Positions 35,045 through 44,037 of a DNA stretch of 64,000 nucleotides are shown piece by piece. The notes under the pieces were generated by a model that was not told the DNA's origin, ran no database searches, and saw only the letters and a program-made list of their open reading frames with translations. The translations under genes were made by a program, and so were the position numbers. The DNA comes from Hydrogenovibrio sp965140365 (GTDB taxonomy: Bacteria; Pseudomonadota; Gammaproteobacteria; Thiomicrospirales; Thiomicrospiraceae): assembly GCA_965140365.1 (NCBI GenBank), contig OZ223196.1; one strand, 5' to 3'. How positions within the stretch are numbered: position 1 is the first letter of the stretch; each line of letters begins with the position of its first letter.

Positions 35045-37327
35045 TTAAAGCTTACAGGCACCGCCGGCACAACCGTCATCATCATGAGAATCGTCGGCTC
35101 CGTCGCGGGTGTTGTGATAATAAAGCGTCTTTAAGCCCATTTTGTAGGCGTAGAGCAAGTCTTGCAAAATCAGTTTGATCGGAACGCGGCCTTCGTCGAA
35201 GGTGGCGGGATCGTAGTTGGTGTTGGCGGAAATGGCTTGGTCAACGAACTTCTGCATAATGCCCACCAGTTGCAAGTAACCCTTGTTGTTTGGAATTTGC
35301 CATAGCAGTTCATAATCGTCTTTGTGTTCTTTAAAGCCGGGTACAACTTGTTTCAAAATACCGTCTTTAGAGGCTTTTACCGAAACGTAACCGCGCGGCG
35401 GCTCGATTCCGTTGGTGGAGTTGGTGATTTGCGAGGAGGTTTCGCATGGCATGAGCGCTGTCATGGTGGAGTTGCGCAGGCCGTGTTTTTGAATGTCCTC
35501 GCGTAGTGTTTCCCAGTCCAGGTGCAGCGGTTCATCGCAGACTTCGTTTAAGTCGGCTTTATAGGTGTCAATCGGCAGGATGCCTTGCGCGTACTTGGTG
35601 TCTTCAAACCATTCGCATTTACCCATTTCCTTCGCCAGATTCAAAGAGGCGGATAGCAAATGATACTGAATGGCTTCGAAGGTGCGGTGAACCAGACCAT
35701 TGCCGGAACCGTCGGAATATTTCGCATGGTTTTTGGCCAGATAATAAGCCAGGTTGGTGACGCCGATGCCTAGGGTACGGCGCCCCATGCTGGCACGTCG
35801 TGCGGCTTCAACCGGGTAGTCTTGATAATCCAGTAGGCTGTCCAGTGCACGGACGATCAGATCGGAAAGCTCGGCCAGTTCGTCCAGACTCTCCAACGCA
35901 CCCAGGTTAAACGCGGAAAGGGTGCATAAAGCGATTTCACCGTTTGGATCTTCAACCGAATCCAGCGAGTGTGTGGGTAGCGTGATTTCCAAACACAGGT
36001 TGGATTGGTGAATCGGCGCTTTTTTCGGGTCGAATGAACTGTGAGTGTTGGAGTGGTCGACGTTTTGAATATAAATGCGACCGGTTTGAGCGCGTTCTTG
36101 CGCGACCTGAGTGAAAAGGTCCAGTGCCTTGACGGTTTTCTTGCGGATGCTGTCATCCGCTTCGTAAATGCTGTAAAGGCGTTCGAATTCGTCTTGATCT
36201 TCAAAGAAAGCGTCATAAAGCCCAGGAACGTCGGAAGGGCTGAATAGCGTGATGTTGCCGCCTTCAATCATGCGTTGATACATCAGCTTATTAACTTGTA
36301 CGCCATAGTCTAAGTGGCGAGCGCGGTTTTCTTCCACACCACGGTTGTTTTTCAGAACGACGAGCGATTCCACTTCCAAATGCCAGATTGGGTAGAACAG
36401 TGTGGCGGCGCCACCGCGAACACCACCTTGCGAGCATGATTTGACAGCGGTTTGGAAGTGCTTGATAAAGGGAATCATCCCGGTGTGATAGGCTTCGCCG
36501 TGACGAATTTCACTGCCGAGAGCGCGGATGCGACCCACGTTGATGCCAATTCCGGCACGTTGTGAAACGTATTTCACAATGGAAGAAGATGTTGCGTTAA
36601 TGGAGTCCAGCGAGTCACCGCATTCAATTAATACGCAAGAGCTGAATTGGCGTGTCGGGGTACGAACGCCGGACATAATTGGCGTTGGCAGTGACAGTTT
36701 AAAATTCGAGGCCGCATCGTAGAAGCGCTTAATGTAATCCAGACGGGTTTTGCCTTCTTCTGCTTCGTTCGGATAATGGGCGAACAAACTCATTGGAATG
36801 AGCATATAAATAAATTGCGGGCTTTCGTAAATTTTGCCGGTCACGCGGTTTTGAACCAGGTATTTGCCTTCCAACTGTTTCACGGCGGCGTAACTGAAGT
36901 TCATGTCGCGTTCGTGTTTGATGTAGTTGTCCAGTTCGTCGAATTCCGCTTTTGTATAGTCGTCCAATAGTTGAGTGTCATATAGGTGATTGCGGACCAT
37001 TTTATTGACGTGTTCAAACAAAGTGGGTGGGGTAAAGCGGTCAAAGGCCTTCTTGCGAAGGTGGAAAATCGCCAGACGTGCCGCCAAGTGCTGGTAATCC
37101 GGCGCGGACTCTGAGATCAAATCGGCAGCGGATTTAATAATGGTCTCATGGATGTCGGCGGTTTTCATGCCGTCGTAAAATTGAATATGAGATCGAAGTT
37201 CGACTTCGGAGACGGAAACGTTTTCCAAGCCTTCCGACGCCCAAGTGATGACGCGGTGGATTTTTTCTAAATCAATCGGCTCGGTTTTACCGTTGCGTTT
37301 TGTGACGTTCATGGTTTCTTTAGACAT
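35045..37327 (-). CDS. nrdA: Ribonucleoside-diphosphate reductase, class Ia alpha subunit
   Basis: Reduces ribonucleotides to deoxyribonucleotides, with a radical supplied by NrdB. 760 residues from the ATG at 37327. N-terminal ATP cone (VTKRNGKTEPIDLEKIHRVI); catalytic cysteines in RQFSSCVLIECG, HQSNLCLEI and EIALCTLSAF; radical-transfer tyrosines in KTLYYHNTRDG; C-terminal swinging cysteines in DGCAGGACKL. The linker before that tail is a few residues shorter than in E. coli. nrdB is not adjacent: the next downstream feature is a terminator, then rpsI. Confidence 0.97.
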   Translation of the reverse strand: MSKETMNVTKRNGKTEPIDLEKIHRVITWASEGLENVSVSEVELRSHIQFYDGMKTADIHETIIKSAADLISESAPDYQHLAARLAIFHLRKKAFDRFTPPTLFEHVNKMVRNHLYDTQLLDDYTKAEFDELDNYIKHERDMNFSYAAVKQLEGKYLVQNRVTGKIYESPQFIYMLIPMSLFAHYPNEAEEGKTRLDYIKRFYDAASNFKLSLPTPIMSGVRTPTRQFSSCVLIECGDSLDSINATSSSIVKYVSQRAGIGINVGRIRALGSEIRHGEAYHTGMIPFIKHFQTAVKSCSQGGVRGGAATLFYPIWHLEVESLVVLKNNRGVEENRARHLDYGVQVNKLMYQRMIEGGNITLFSPSDVPGLYDAFFEDQDEFERLYSIYEADDSIRKKTVKALDLFTQVAQERAQTGRIYIQNVDHSNTHSSFDPKKAPIHQSNLCLEITLPTHSLDSVEDPNGEIALCTLSAFNLGALESLDELAELSDLIVRALDSLLDYQDYPVEAARRASMGRRTLGIGVTNLAYYLAKNHAKYSDGSGNGLVHRTFEAIQYHLLSASLNLAKEMGKCEWFEDTKYAQGILPIDTYKADLNEVCDEPLHLDWETLREDIQKHGLRNSTMTALMPCETSSQITNSTNGIEPPRGYVSVKASKDGILKQVVPGFKEHKDDYELLWQIPNNKGYLQLVGIMQKFVDQAISANTNYDPATFDEGRVPIKLILQDLLYAYKMGLKTLYYHNTRDGADDSHDDDGCAGGACKL

Positions 37328-37425
37328 AGTTCGCAATCTTTTTAATGTTTTCAGTTGGTTATATGAGTATCGTATAGTGGGACTTAAAAAGGGAAAAGTA
37401 ACCTAGTGCTTATATTTTGAATTTT

Positions 37426-37472
37426 ACACTATATATAGTTAGACAATCTAAATCCTTAACAAAATATAGTGC
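37426..37472 (-). promoter_or_regulatory. Paired NrdR boxes upstream of nrdA
   Basis: Box 1 at 37426-37441 (ACACTATATATAGTTA) matches 14 of 16 positions of the NrdR consensus acaCwAtATaTwGtgt. Box 2 at 37457-37472 (TAACAAAATATAGTGC) matches 12 of 16. Their starts are 31 bp apart, about three helical turns, as is typical of NrdR-repressed nrd promoters. They lie 99-145 nt upstream of the nrdA start and box 1 overlaps TATATA, a possible -10. The regulator gene is not in the window. Confidence 0.8.
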
Positions 37473-37960
37473 AAACCATGGTGTAAATCAAGCCTAAAAA
37501 ATAACCAAAATTGATAAAAAATTTGCTAGAAGAGGATGACGCCCCCAATAAACATTTTGGGGTAAAAATTACGAATCGCGGCCGGCCGGGCTTTTCGAAC
37601 GCTTAACCTTCTGACACACATGACAAGAAAGCGAATTTCGGTGGCGAAATTAAAAAAACGAATACATGAAAAAGAAAAATTTAATGGCAACTCTGTCGAG
37701 ATGGTTTTTTATTTTGGAGGGGGGTAAACATTTAGACATACAGTTTATTGAAGTGAAGGCCGGCGCTTTTTAGAACGCGGGCTTCATGCGTTAAAGGGTA
37801 AGTAAACTCACGAATTGTGTTGTAAAAAAACAACACATGCAATTTTTGTTGTTTTTTTTTGAAAAAAGGTTGCGCAGCTCTCTGAAACTCAATATAGTTG
37901 CCAGCAAGTTCACATTGCGTGGGCAAATTTCAAAACTAACTACATATAGGAAACTATTCC
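37473..37960 (+). other. Upstream/leader region of the porin gene
   Basis: This stretch of about 490 nt holds no supported gene. The clear element is a perfect hairpin at 37816-37837 (TGTGTTGT, six A's, ACAACACA), followed by T-rich sequence with GTTGTT at 37848-37860. It sits 123 nt before the porin start, so it could be a leader structure for regulation, or a weak terminator. A G/C-rich patch (GGCCGGCC) near 37580 has no assigned role. Confidence 0.5.
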
Positions 37961-39016
37961 ATGAAAAAGAATATTGTTGCTCTAGCAGTTGCTTCTGCTA
38001 TCGCCGCTCCTGTCGCTATGGCTGACGCTCCTACCGTTTACGGTAAAATCAATATGGCCGTTGAACAGTACGACGTTAAAGACGCTGCTGGTGATAAGGT
38101 TAAAACTGAATCTGGTACACAAATTAATTCTCGTGCATCGCGTATCGGTGTGAAGGGTTCTTCCGATTTGGGCAATGGCTTAAAAGCCGTTTATAAACTA
38201 GAGTTTCAAGTCAATATCGACGACGGTGAAGGCCTTAAGAGTCGTAACCAATATGTAGGTTTGGCTGGTGGTTTCGGTACAGTTTTGGCCGGTCGTCACG
38301 ATACGCCTTTCAAAATGTCTCAACCAAAAGACTTGTTTAACGACTCTGGCTTGGCGGATCTTAAGCCAATGTCTGGTGGTCTGGGTGTAACTGGTAAAGG
38401 TGGTGAAGATCGTGTTTCAAACACTTTAGCCTATGTATCACCTTCTTTCGGCGGCGTTAAATTACTTGCGGCGTTTGTGCCTAAAGGTAAGTCTGTTCCA
38501 AACAATAATACGGATAAAGAAGCTAGTTTGTCTGATGTTATGTCATTCGCAGCTATGTACGGTTCTAAGAAGAAAGGTTTATTCTTGTCAGGTGCTTACA
38601 ACATCTGGGCTAAAGACGCTATTGGTGAGTCAGCGAATGAACTTCGTTTGTCAGCTCAGTACACGATTGCAGGTTTAGTGGCTAACTTGATGTATCAAGA
38701 TTTCTCTGGTAAAGCGCTTGATGATTCTGAGAAAAAAGGTACTAACATCCAAGCAAACGTTGGTTACAAAATCGGTAACTTCATGCCTAAAGTTAAGATC
38801 TCTCAAGTGGATCGTGATAAAGCGAACGGCGAGAAGTATGATGATTCTACCAACTATGCATTGGGTCTAGACTACTCTCTAGGCAAGAAAACAAAAGTGT
38901 ATGCAGAATATGCTTACCTAGACAAAGTTGCAACAGCTGATGGTTCAGTAGTTGCTGGCGATAGCGATAAGTCTGAATCAAGTGCTTTCTCTATTGGTCT
39001 GGTTCACAAGTTCTAA
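37961..39016 (+). CDS. Outer-membrane porin (Gram-negative porin family)
   Basis: 351 residues with signal peptide MKKNIVALAVASAIAAPVAMA and a 16-strand-type barrel ending in LVHKF with terminal Phe. Porin landmarks: APTVYGKINMAVEQYD at the mature start, RASRIGVKGSSDLGNGLKAVYKLEFQ, RNQYVGLAGGFGTVLAGRHDTPF (loop 3 constriction) and DRVSNTLAYVSPSF. General diffusion or anion uptake is the likely role. Codon use looks typical of a highly expressed gene. Terminator at 39057. Confidence 0.93.
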   Translation: MKKNIVALAVASAIAAPVAMADAPTVYGKINMAVEQYDVKDAAGDKVKTESGTQINSRASRIGVKGSSDLGNGLKAVYKLEFQVNIDDGEGLKSRNQYVGLAGGFGTVLAGRHDTPFKMSQPKDLFNDSGLADLKPMSGGLGVTGKGGEDRVSNTLAYVSPSFGGVKLLAAFVPKGKSVPNNNTDKEASLSDVMSFAAMYGSKKKGLFLSGAYNIWAKDAIGESANELRLSAQYTIAGLVANLMYQDFSGKALDDSEKKGTNIQANVGYKIGNFMPKVKISQVDRDKANGEKYDDSTNYALGLDYSLGKKTKVYAEYAYLDKVATADGSVVAGDSDKSESSAFSIGLVHKF

Positions 39017-39056
39017 TTTAGTTGCTTGCACTAGCAAGTCGCTAAGTTAAAAACGG

Positions 39057-39082
39057 AAGCCCCGCTTATGCGGGGCTTTTTT
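39057..39082 (+). terminator. Porin terminator
   Basis: 9-bp stem AAGCCCCGC / GCGGGGCTT, loop TTAT, followed by six T's. Confidence 0.9.
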
Positions 39083-39225
39083 GTTTTTGGCTAAAAATAT
39101 GGGGTCTACACTGATTTGTTGCACAAACCATTTTCGCTAGGCCTGGCGGTGAGTGGTCTGGGCTTATGTTATGATATGTCACAATTGAATTACAAAATCA
39201 TGACAATTAATGAATGGGGAATGTT

Positions 39226-39702
39226 ATGCGTCAATGTCAGCCTTGCACGGCCTGTTGTGATGGTTGGGTACAGATAACGGTAAAAGGCTGTGAAGCCTAT
39301 CCGGGGCATCCATGTCCGCACAGTACGGGGGAAGGGTGTGATGATTATGATAATCGTCCGGTGGATCCATGTCGAAAATTTGAATGTGCCTGGGTGAAGT
39401 CCGGAAGTTTTTTACCGGATGATTTTCGTCCTAACGAGTGCGGCGCTTTGGTTTTGGATTCAGTCCTGTCTTGGCAAGGCTTGGATGTCGACTTGGCTGT
39501 CCCGGTAGGGCGAGAGATTCCACCAAAAACCTTGCAATGGTTGATGCAACATGCTGAACAAAAAATGCGCCCTTTGATTTATCAGATGCAGGATCCGGAA
39601 GTGTCCGTTTTGGAAAAAAATCCATTGACCTTGGCTTATGGTCCGCCGGCCTTTCAGGAGTGGGTGTTAGAGCAAGAGCAGCAAGGCAATAAGTTGTGGT
39701 GA
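39226..39702 (+). CDS. Cysteine-rich YkgJ-like protein
   Basis: 158 residues from the ATG at 39226, preceded by GGGGA; an ATG four codons upstream overlaps that site. The first half carries the Cys pattern of the zinc/iron-chelating YkgJ-type domain: CQPCTACC, then PCP, GC, PC and C (QPCTACCDG ... GHPCPH ... GEGCDDY ... DPCRKFEC). No signal peptide. Metal binding is predicted; function unknown. A one-mismatch CCAGGCCTGG lies upstream at 39137. Confidence 0.8.
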   Translation: MRQCQPCTACCDGWVQITVKGCEAYPGHPCPHSTGEGCDDYDNRPVDPCRKFECAWVKSGSFLPDDFRPNECGALVLDSVLSWQGLDVDLAVPVGREIPPKTLQWLMQHAEQKMRPLIYQMQDPEVSVLEKNPLTLAYGPPAFQEWVLEQEQQGNKLW

Positions 39703-39894
39703 TTTGGTGCAAAAAAAATATTATGGTGCAATATATTACAGAAATGCGTTATTTTTGTTAATTATTCCTCAATTATTTGCGCATTGTTTTATTAAGTTAT
39801 TGTTACTTAAGTATTTTTAGTTTTTTGGTACGCTCCTTTCTATATAGTGGTTGATTTTTATTAAGTCATTATCTGTAAAACTTGGAGTATCAAA

Positions 39895-40611
39895 ATGAAA
39901 AAAACCTTTTCTGTTAAGTCACTTTTAGTTTCCATGGCCATCGCTTCTTCTGCGGCGGTTTCTGTTGCACCGGCTACCACTCAAGCGGGCGTGACTGGAA
40001 ATATGGGTGCGGTTTCAACGTATGTCTTCCGTGGTCTTAAACAAACAGGCGCAGCCGGTCAAGGCGGTATTGACTATGAATCTGATTCAGGTTTTTATCT
40101 TGGTACTTGGGCATCTAATGTTGATGAGGGTGACCAAGGTCAAAACGGTATGGAAATTGATGCTTATGGCGGTTGGGGCGGTAGCTTCGGCGGTGTTGAT
40201 CTAGGTATCGGTTATATCGGTTATTTCTATACTAACGCCTTTGATGATATGTATAACGAATTGAACCTATCTGTTGGTTTCGGTGGTGTGACCTTAGCGT
40301 TTAACCCAGGTATTTATGATGCTGAAAACTCTGACGGTGATTCAACAACCAATTACTACAATGTAAATGTAAGTGGCGATATCGGGCCGATTTCGGCTGA
40401 ACTTGGTTACGATGATTGGGACATGTCTACTGGTGAAACCAAAGACGGTGCGGTGAACACTTATTTGAACCTAACGTACTCTCGTGAACTGTTCAAAAGT
40501 GTAGATGGTTCCATTACTTATACGGGTAACTGGGAAGAAGATGCCGATGGCGACGGTTACCTGCAAAACTATTTGATTTTGGGTATCTCAACAACATTTG
40601 ATATCAAATAA
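39895..40611 (+). CDS. TorF-family outer-membrane protein (Gcw_chp)
   Basis: 238 residues with a signal peptide (about 1-31) and a small beta-barrel. GAVSTYVFRGLKQTGAAGQGGIDYESDSGFYLGTWASNV is the family signature, and GGWGGSFGGVDLGIGYIGYFY follows. The protein ends in strand-forming YLILGISTTFDIK. Function unknown; the family is common in aquatic proteobacteria. Single gene with its own terminator. Confidence 0.88.
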   Translation: MKKTFSVKSLLVSMAIASSAAVSVAPATTQAGVTGNMGAVSTYVFRGLKQTGAAGQGGIDYESDSGFYLGTWASNVDEGDQGQNGMEIDAYGGWGGSFGGVDLGIGYIGYFYTNAFDDMYNELNLSVGFGGVTLAFNPGIYDAENSDGDSTTNYYNVNVSGDIGPISAELGYDDWDMSTGETKDGAVNTYLNLTYSRELFKSVDGSITYTGNWEEDADGDGYLQNYLILGISTTFDIK

Positions 40612-40639
40612 GCATTTATTCCTCCTTATAGTTAGTTTT

Positions 40640-40664
40640 AAGCGGGCCTTGGCCCGCTTTTTTT
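40640..40664 (+). terminator. Terminator after the TorF-type gene
   Basis: 9-bp stem AAGCGGGCC / GGCCCGCTT with a 2-nt loop and a T-run. It marks the left border of the pseudopilin cluster. Confidence 0.88.
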
Positions 40665-40775
40665 GTTTTTACGAACCTCAGTTATTGTTGAACACTCGCG
40701 CTGACGTAAAAATCTTTTACATTGCATGCGGCTGGACTTCTGTGTATTTTAGCTTTGAGATAGGGAGGGGCTAAT

Positions 40776-41765
40776 TTGACGCGCAATCAATCCGGTTTTG
40801 TTTTTGGCGTGATCATCGTGATCATGGTGCTCGGTGCGACCGCTTTTTTCGGGCTGTATGCCAAAAATTGGTTGTTTCAAAATCAAGATCAAACGCGCCT
40901 GACAGCCTTGCATCAATTGAACGATGTTAAGCAGCAGTTGCTCAAGTATGCGCAATTTCAACCGGAACTTTATTTAAGTGACCTGCACTCCAATACCCGT
41001 ACCTATAAAGAATCTGAAAAAATACCAGGCCTGGGATACTTTCCATGTCCGGACTTGGACGGCGACGGTTCGGTACTCGGTGCGGAAACGTCTTGCGGTA
41101 ACCCGAGAAATAGTTCCGACGATACGACCGGTTTTGTGTATGGTTTTTTACCAATCGGTTTTACGACGCGTAATATTTTTTTCGGGGGTTTGCAGCCTAA
41201 GCAGTTTTATTATGTGGTCGATGAGCGTTTTGTGAACGGAAATAACGCTTACAATAATGGTTCAACGGGTCGTTATGCGCCGTTGAATCCTTCATTGAGT
41301 CCAGCGCAAGCGCCGGATTCGGGTTCGAGTGTACTTCCAGATGGTACGCCACCTTGGATTGACTTGAATGGCCGTGAAGGTTATGTGGCGTTGATTATTT
41401 TCCCGAATGCCGTGAAGGTGTTTCCGGATGGCTACGCGCAAGATCGAACGCAGGCCGGTAATGCTCAAGCTCGAATCGGAGATTATTTGGATCGACGCTA
41501 TGATGAAAGCGGCGCTCGGGTAAATGGCAATGCGGATGGTGACCGTTTCTTTTTCAGTGAGTCGAATGCAAATATTGGCGTGAATGATTTGGTGGTCGGG
41601 ATTACTTTGGATGAGTGGCGAGAGTCGATGCTGGGGCGCTTATGCTCCCAGCAGCAACGTTTGGCCGAAGTGCCGCTGGAATCCGCGTATTGGTTGAATG
41701 ACTATGATGCTGAAGATAATCCATCCGGCAGCGGCTGGCGTGCTTGGCTGGGAGAGTGTTCATGA
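40776..41765 (+). CDS. Pseudopilin-like protein 1 (no Glu5)
   Basis: 329 residues from a TTG start with a strong GGAGGGG five bases upstream. A short basic leader ends in SG, then FVFGVIIVIMVLGATAFFG forms a prepilin-type helix, but the residue at +5 is not Glu, as in GspK-type minor pseudopilins. After the helix comes FPCPDLDGDG, a Cys/Asp motif shared with the next two proteins, and a long globular domain. First gene of a cluster; its stop overlaps the next start (ATGA). Surface or secretion-tip role inferred. Confidence 0.75.
   Translation: MTRNQSGFVFGVIIVIMVLGATAFFGLYAKNWLFQNQDQTRLTALHQLNDVKQQLLKYAQFQPELYLSDLHSNTRTYKESEKIPGLGYFPCPDLDGDGSVLGAETSCGNPRNSSDDTTGFVYGFLPIGFTTRNIFFGGLQPKQFYYVVDERFVNGNNAYNNGSTGRYAPLNPSLSPAQAPDSGSSVLPDGTPPWIDLNGREGYVALIIFPNAVKVFPDGYAQDRTQAGNAQARIGDYLDRRYDESGARVNGNADGDRFFFSESNANIGVNDLVVGITLDEWRESMLGRLCSQQQRLAEVPLESAYWLNDYDAEDNPSGSGWRAWLGECS
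41025..41034. repeat. CCAGGCCTGG copy inside pseudopilin gene 1
   Basis: Exact palindrome encoding part of KIPGLGYF, immediately before the FPCPD motif. Confidence 0.9.
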
Positions 41766-42640
41766 TGATGTCATCGAAAAATCCGGCGGCCGGGTTTTCG
41801 TTGATAGAGCTGGTGCTCGCTTTGTTGCTGATCAGTTTGTTAGCGGGAAGTTATTTAAAGTTTACGGGTGTGACCACTTATACCGAAAAATCCAAGGAAA
41901 CGCGCCTCCAAGTTCAAGAAATTCGAGACAGTTTGTTGACCTTTTTAAAAGTGAATCGGTATTTGCCTTGCCCGGATATCGACGGAGATGGGCATGAGGA
42001 TCGCCGTTCTTCCAGTGATACCTGTAAAGAGCGATCCGGTTTTTTGCCGTCGGTTCAGCTGGGGGTGCCGACGAAGGATGCTTGGGGGAATCCATTTTAT
42101 TATCGAGTGAACGCGCGGTCTGAAAATAAAGACGATATTAATGATGTATGTGAAACCGCCAGTGTGTTCGGGCAGCAAGGGCCGCGTTCGCGTCCGAGCG
42201 AGTCGGGCTTTTGTCCCGATACGAAGCTGTTCTATTGTGATTGCGGCGATGCCCGAGCCGATGGGGCTTGCCCGAGCGAATGTGATTTTGACCATGAGCC
42301 GAGAAGCGTGGATGCGCCGCCGTATTTTAGCCTGGACACGCCGCCGGTGGGAGTGGACAATGCCGACGGGCTAAAGAATATGGTGGTGTTGGATGCGCAG
42401 GGCGATGAACTCGATAACGGGATTGTCGCGATGGTGGTGTCGTTTGGGCGAAATGGCGAGCAGGCCTGGTTAAATTGCGATAATCAAACGATGACGAATG
42501 CCATGGAATTGGAAAATTGCGATGGCGATGCGGATTTCCGTTTGGACCGGGGCCGCCCGCAAGATGACTTTTTAAGTTGGCTGAATGTATTTGATGTCAA
42601 GCAAGCGATGGTTGAGGTGAATGGCTTTGAATCGCATTAA
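41762..42640 (+). CDS. Pseudopilin-like protein 2
   Basis: 292 residues from the ATG at 41762 (GGGAG seven bases upstream). Class III signal AAGFSLIELVLALLLISLLAGSYL: processing after Gly with Glu at +5, as required by prepilin peptidase. YLPCPDIDGDGHEDR follows at about residue 70, then a Cys-rich region (FCPDTKLFYCDCGDARADGACPSECDFDH) unlike ordinary pilins. It overlaps gene 1 by 4 nt and gene 3 by 20 nt, so it is translated as one unit. A one-mismatch CCAGGCCTGG lies at 42460. Confidence 0.82.
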   Translation: MMMSSKNPAAGFSLIELVLALLLISLLAGSYLKFTGVTTYTEKSKETRLQVQEIRDSLLTFLKVNRYLPCPDIDGDGHEDRRSSSDTCKERSGFLPSVQLGVPTKDAWGNPFYYRVNARSENKDDINDVCETASVFGQQGPRSRPSESGFCPDTKLFYCDCGDARADGACPSECDFDHEPRSVDAPPYFSLDTPPVGVDNADGLKNMVVLDAQGDELDNGIVAMVVSFGRNGEQAWLNCDNQTMTNAMELENCDGDADFRLDRGRPQDDFLSWLNVFDVKQAMVEVNGFESH

Positions 42641-43403
42641 GACTAAACAGCAAGCGGGGTTTTCACTGGTCGAACTGGCGTTGGTGTTGATGATTGTTGG
42701 CTTGCTGGCCGCCGGTGCTTTGTCGGTGTTGAGTTCGCAGCGGGAGCAAGTGAAATACACTGAGAGCGAACAGGCGTTGGCACAAACCAAGCAAGCCTTG
42801 TTGTCGTTTTTGGTTGTGAATGGTTTTTTACCTTGCCCGGATACGACGGGGGATGGCTTGGAAAACAGAACCAATCAAGCCTGCGAAGCGGTTTCCGGCG
42901 ACGTGCCTTATCGTGATATTGGTTTGCGATTGGCGGATGTCCGCGATGGGTTTGGCGTTGGATTGCATTATGTTGTCAATGCTGAAGCGACATCGTTGTC
43001 GGCGTTGCAGGATTCGACTCGTTCGGCCAGTTTTTTTTGCGGAATCAGTTGTGCCGGTGGAAATTTGCCGGTGTTCATACTGAATACGCCTCCGACGGCA
43101 TCTGAAAGTGGGGTCGGGAATTACGATGTGTGTGCCAGCGGCGGGGCGTCATGCGATGGTTCTGCGCCAATGCAGTTGGAAGCGGTTCCACTTTTGTTGG
43201 TGGCGTTTAATCAGCGTGGTTTGCCGGCTTGCATGGACCGACCTGCCCAGGAGCAAGAAAATTGTGACGGGAATCGTTTTTTTTGGCAAGGTGGTTATGC
43301 GCCTTTGGCGGGGCAAGATGGTTTCTTTGATGATGAAATCGTTGGGGTGTCGGCCTATGAAATTAAATCGCATTATATGAAAAACCACCCTGGCGCTCTA
43401 TAG
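42621..43403 (+). CDS. Pseudopilin-like protein 3
   Basis: 260 residues; class III signal QAGFSLVELALVLMIVGLLAAGALS. FLPCPDTTGDGLENR again follows the helix, and the same downstream layout is seen as in protein 2 (a segment with paired cysteines, a FILNTPP or SLDTPP stretch, then a LLLVAFNQRG or MVVSFGRNG strand and an NCDGN/NCDGD motif). Proteins 2 and 3 are therefore paralogues. The regulator gene begins 34 nt later. Confidence 0.82.
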   Translation: MALNRIKTKQQAGFSLVELALVLMIVGLLAAGALSVLSSQREQVKYTESEQALAQTKQALLSFLVVNGFLPCPDTTGDGLENRTNQACEAVSGDVPYRDIGLRLADVRDGFGVGLHYVVNAEATSLSALQDSTRSASFFCGISCAGGNLPVFILNTPPTASESGVGNYDVCASGGASCDGSAPMQLEAVPLLLVAFNQRGLPACMDRPAQEQENCDGNRFFWQGGYAPLAGQDGFFDDEIVGVSAYEIKSHYMKNHPGAL

Positions 43404-43437
43404 CGCAGGAGTGGTGTTGTGAAACAAAGAGGTGAGC

Positions 43438-44037
43438 ATGAAAAATGTTTTAGTAGTGGATGATGATTTAGCCTTGAGAGGTATGTTGGCCCTTTCCGTC
43501 AAGGGCTTTGGCTATGATGCCTATGAAGCGGCTTCCAGTAGCCAAGCCATTGATATCCTGGAAGCCGAAACGATTGATGTGGTGTTATTGGATATGGGGA
43601 TGCCACCGAATGAACACTCAGCGGAAGAAGGGTTGAAGGTGCTGGATTGGGTGGCGGATTCGACTAAAAGCATTAAAGTGATTGTATTGACGGGGCAGGA
43701 TGCGGATGCCACTTCCTACTTAGCGATTAAGCACGGCGCCTTTGATTTTTTGGCCAAGCCGGTGTCGAATGAGCAATTGGCGCAAGCCATCGAGCGTGCC
43801 ATGCTCTTTTTGGCGCAAGCCCAAAAGCTAAAAGAGCAGGAAGGCGTTCAAAAAGTCGAGTTGGATTTGGAGATGGGCGTTGGGGTGAAATCAGCCCGCA
43901 ACGCCGCCGAGTTGAAATTATTGCGACAGGTCTTGAGTGATACCAATTTTAATGTGCATGAAGTTGCACGGCGTTTGGGGTTGAAGCGCGAAAACGTCTA
44001 TTACCTGATTAATAAATACGGGTTGGAGCGCGACTGA
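43438..44037 (+). CDS. Response regulator, REC plus Fis-type HTH
   Basis: 199 residues from the ATG at 43438 (AGAGG upstream). Receiver domain with acidic pocket VVDDD (8-10), phospho-acceptor Asp52 (VVLLDMGMP), VLTGQDA and the lysine in FLAKPVS. A C-terminal Fis-type helix-turn-helix (FNVHEVARRLGLKRENVYYLINKYG) follows without a sigma54 ATPase domain, the RegA/PrrA-type layout. Its stop overlaps the kinase start by one base, so the two are partners. Confidence 0.9.
   Translation: MKNVLVVDDDLALRGMLALSVKGFGYDAYEAASSSQAIDILEAETIDVVLLDMGMPPNEHSAEEGLKVLDWVADSTKSIKVIVLTGQDADATSYLAIKHGAFDFLAKPVSNEQLAQAIERAMLFLAQAQKLKEQEGVQKVELDLEMGVGVKSARNAAELKLLRQVLSDTNFNVHEVARRLGLKRENVYYLINKYGLERD

Noticed and set aside
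37732..37926. Minus-strand frame of 64 codons before the porin
   Set aside because: Spans the A/T-rich leader hairpin, low-complexity translation, no ribosome site.
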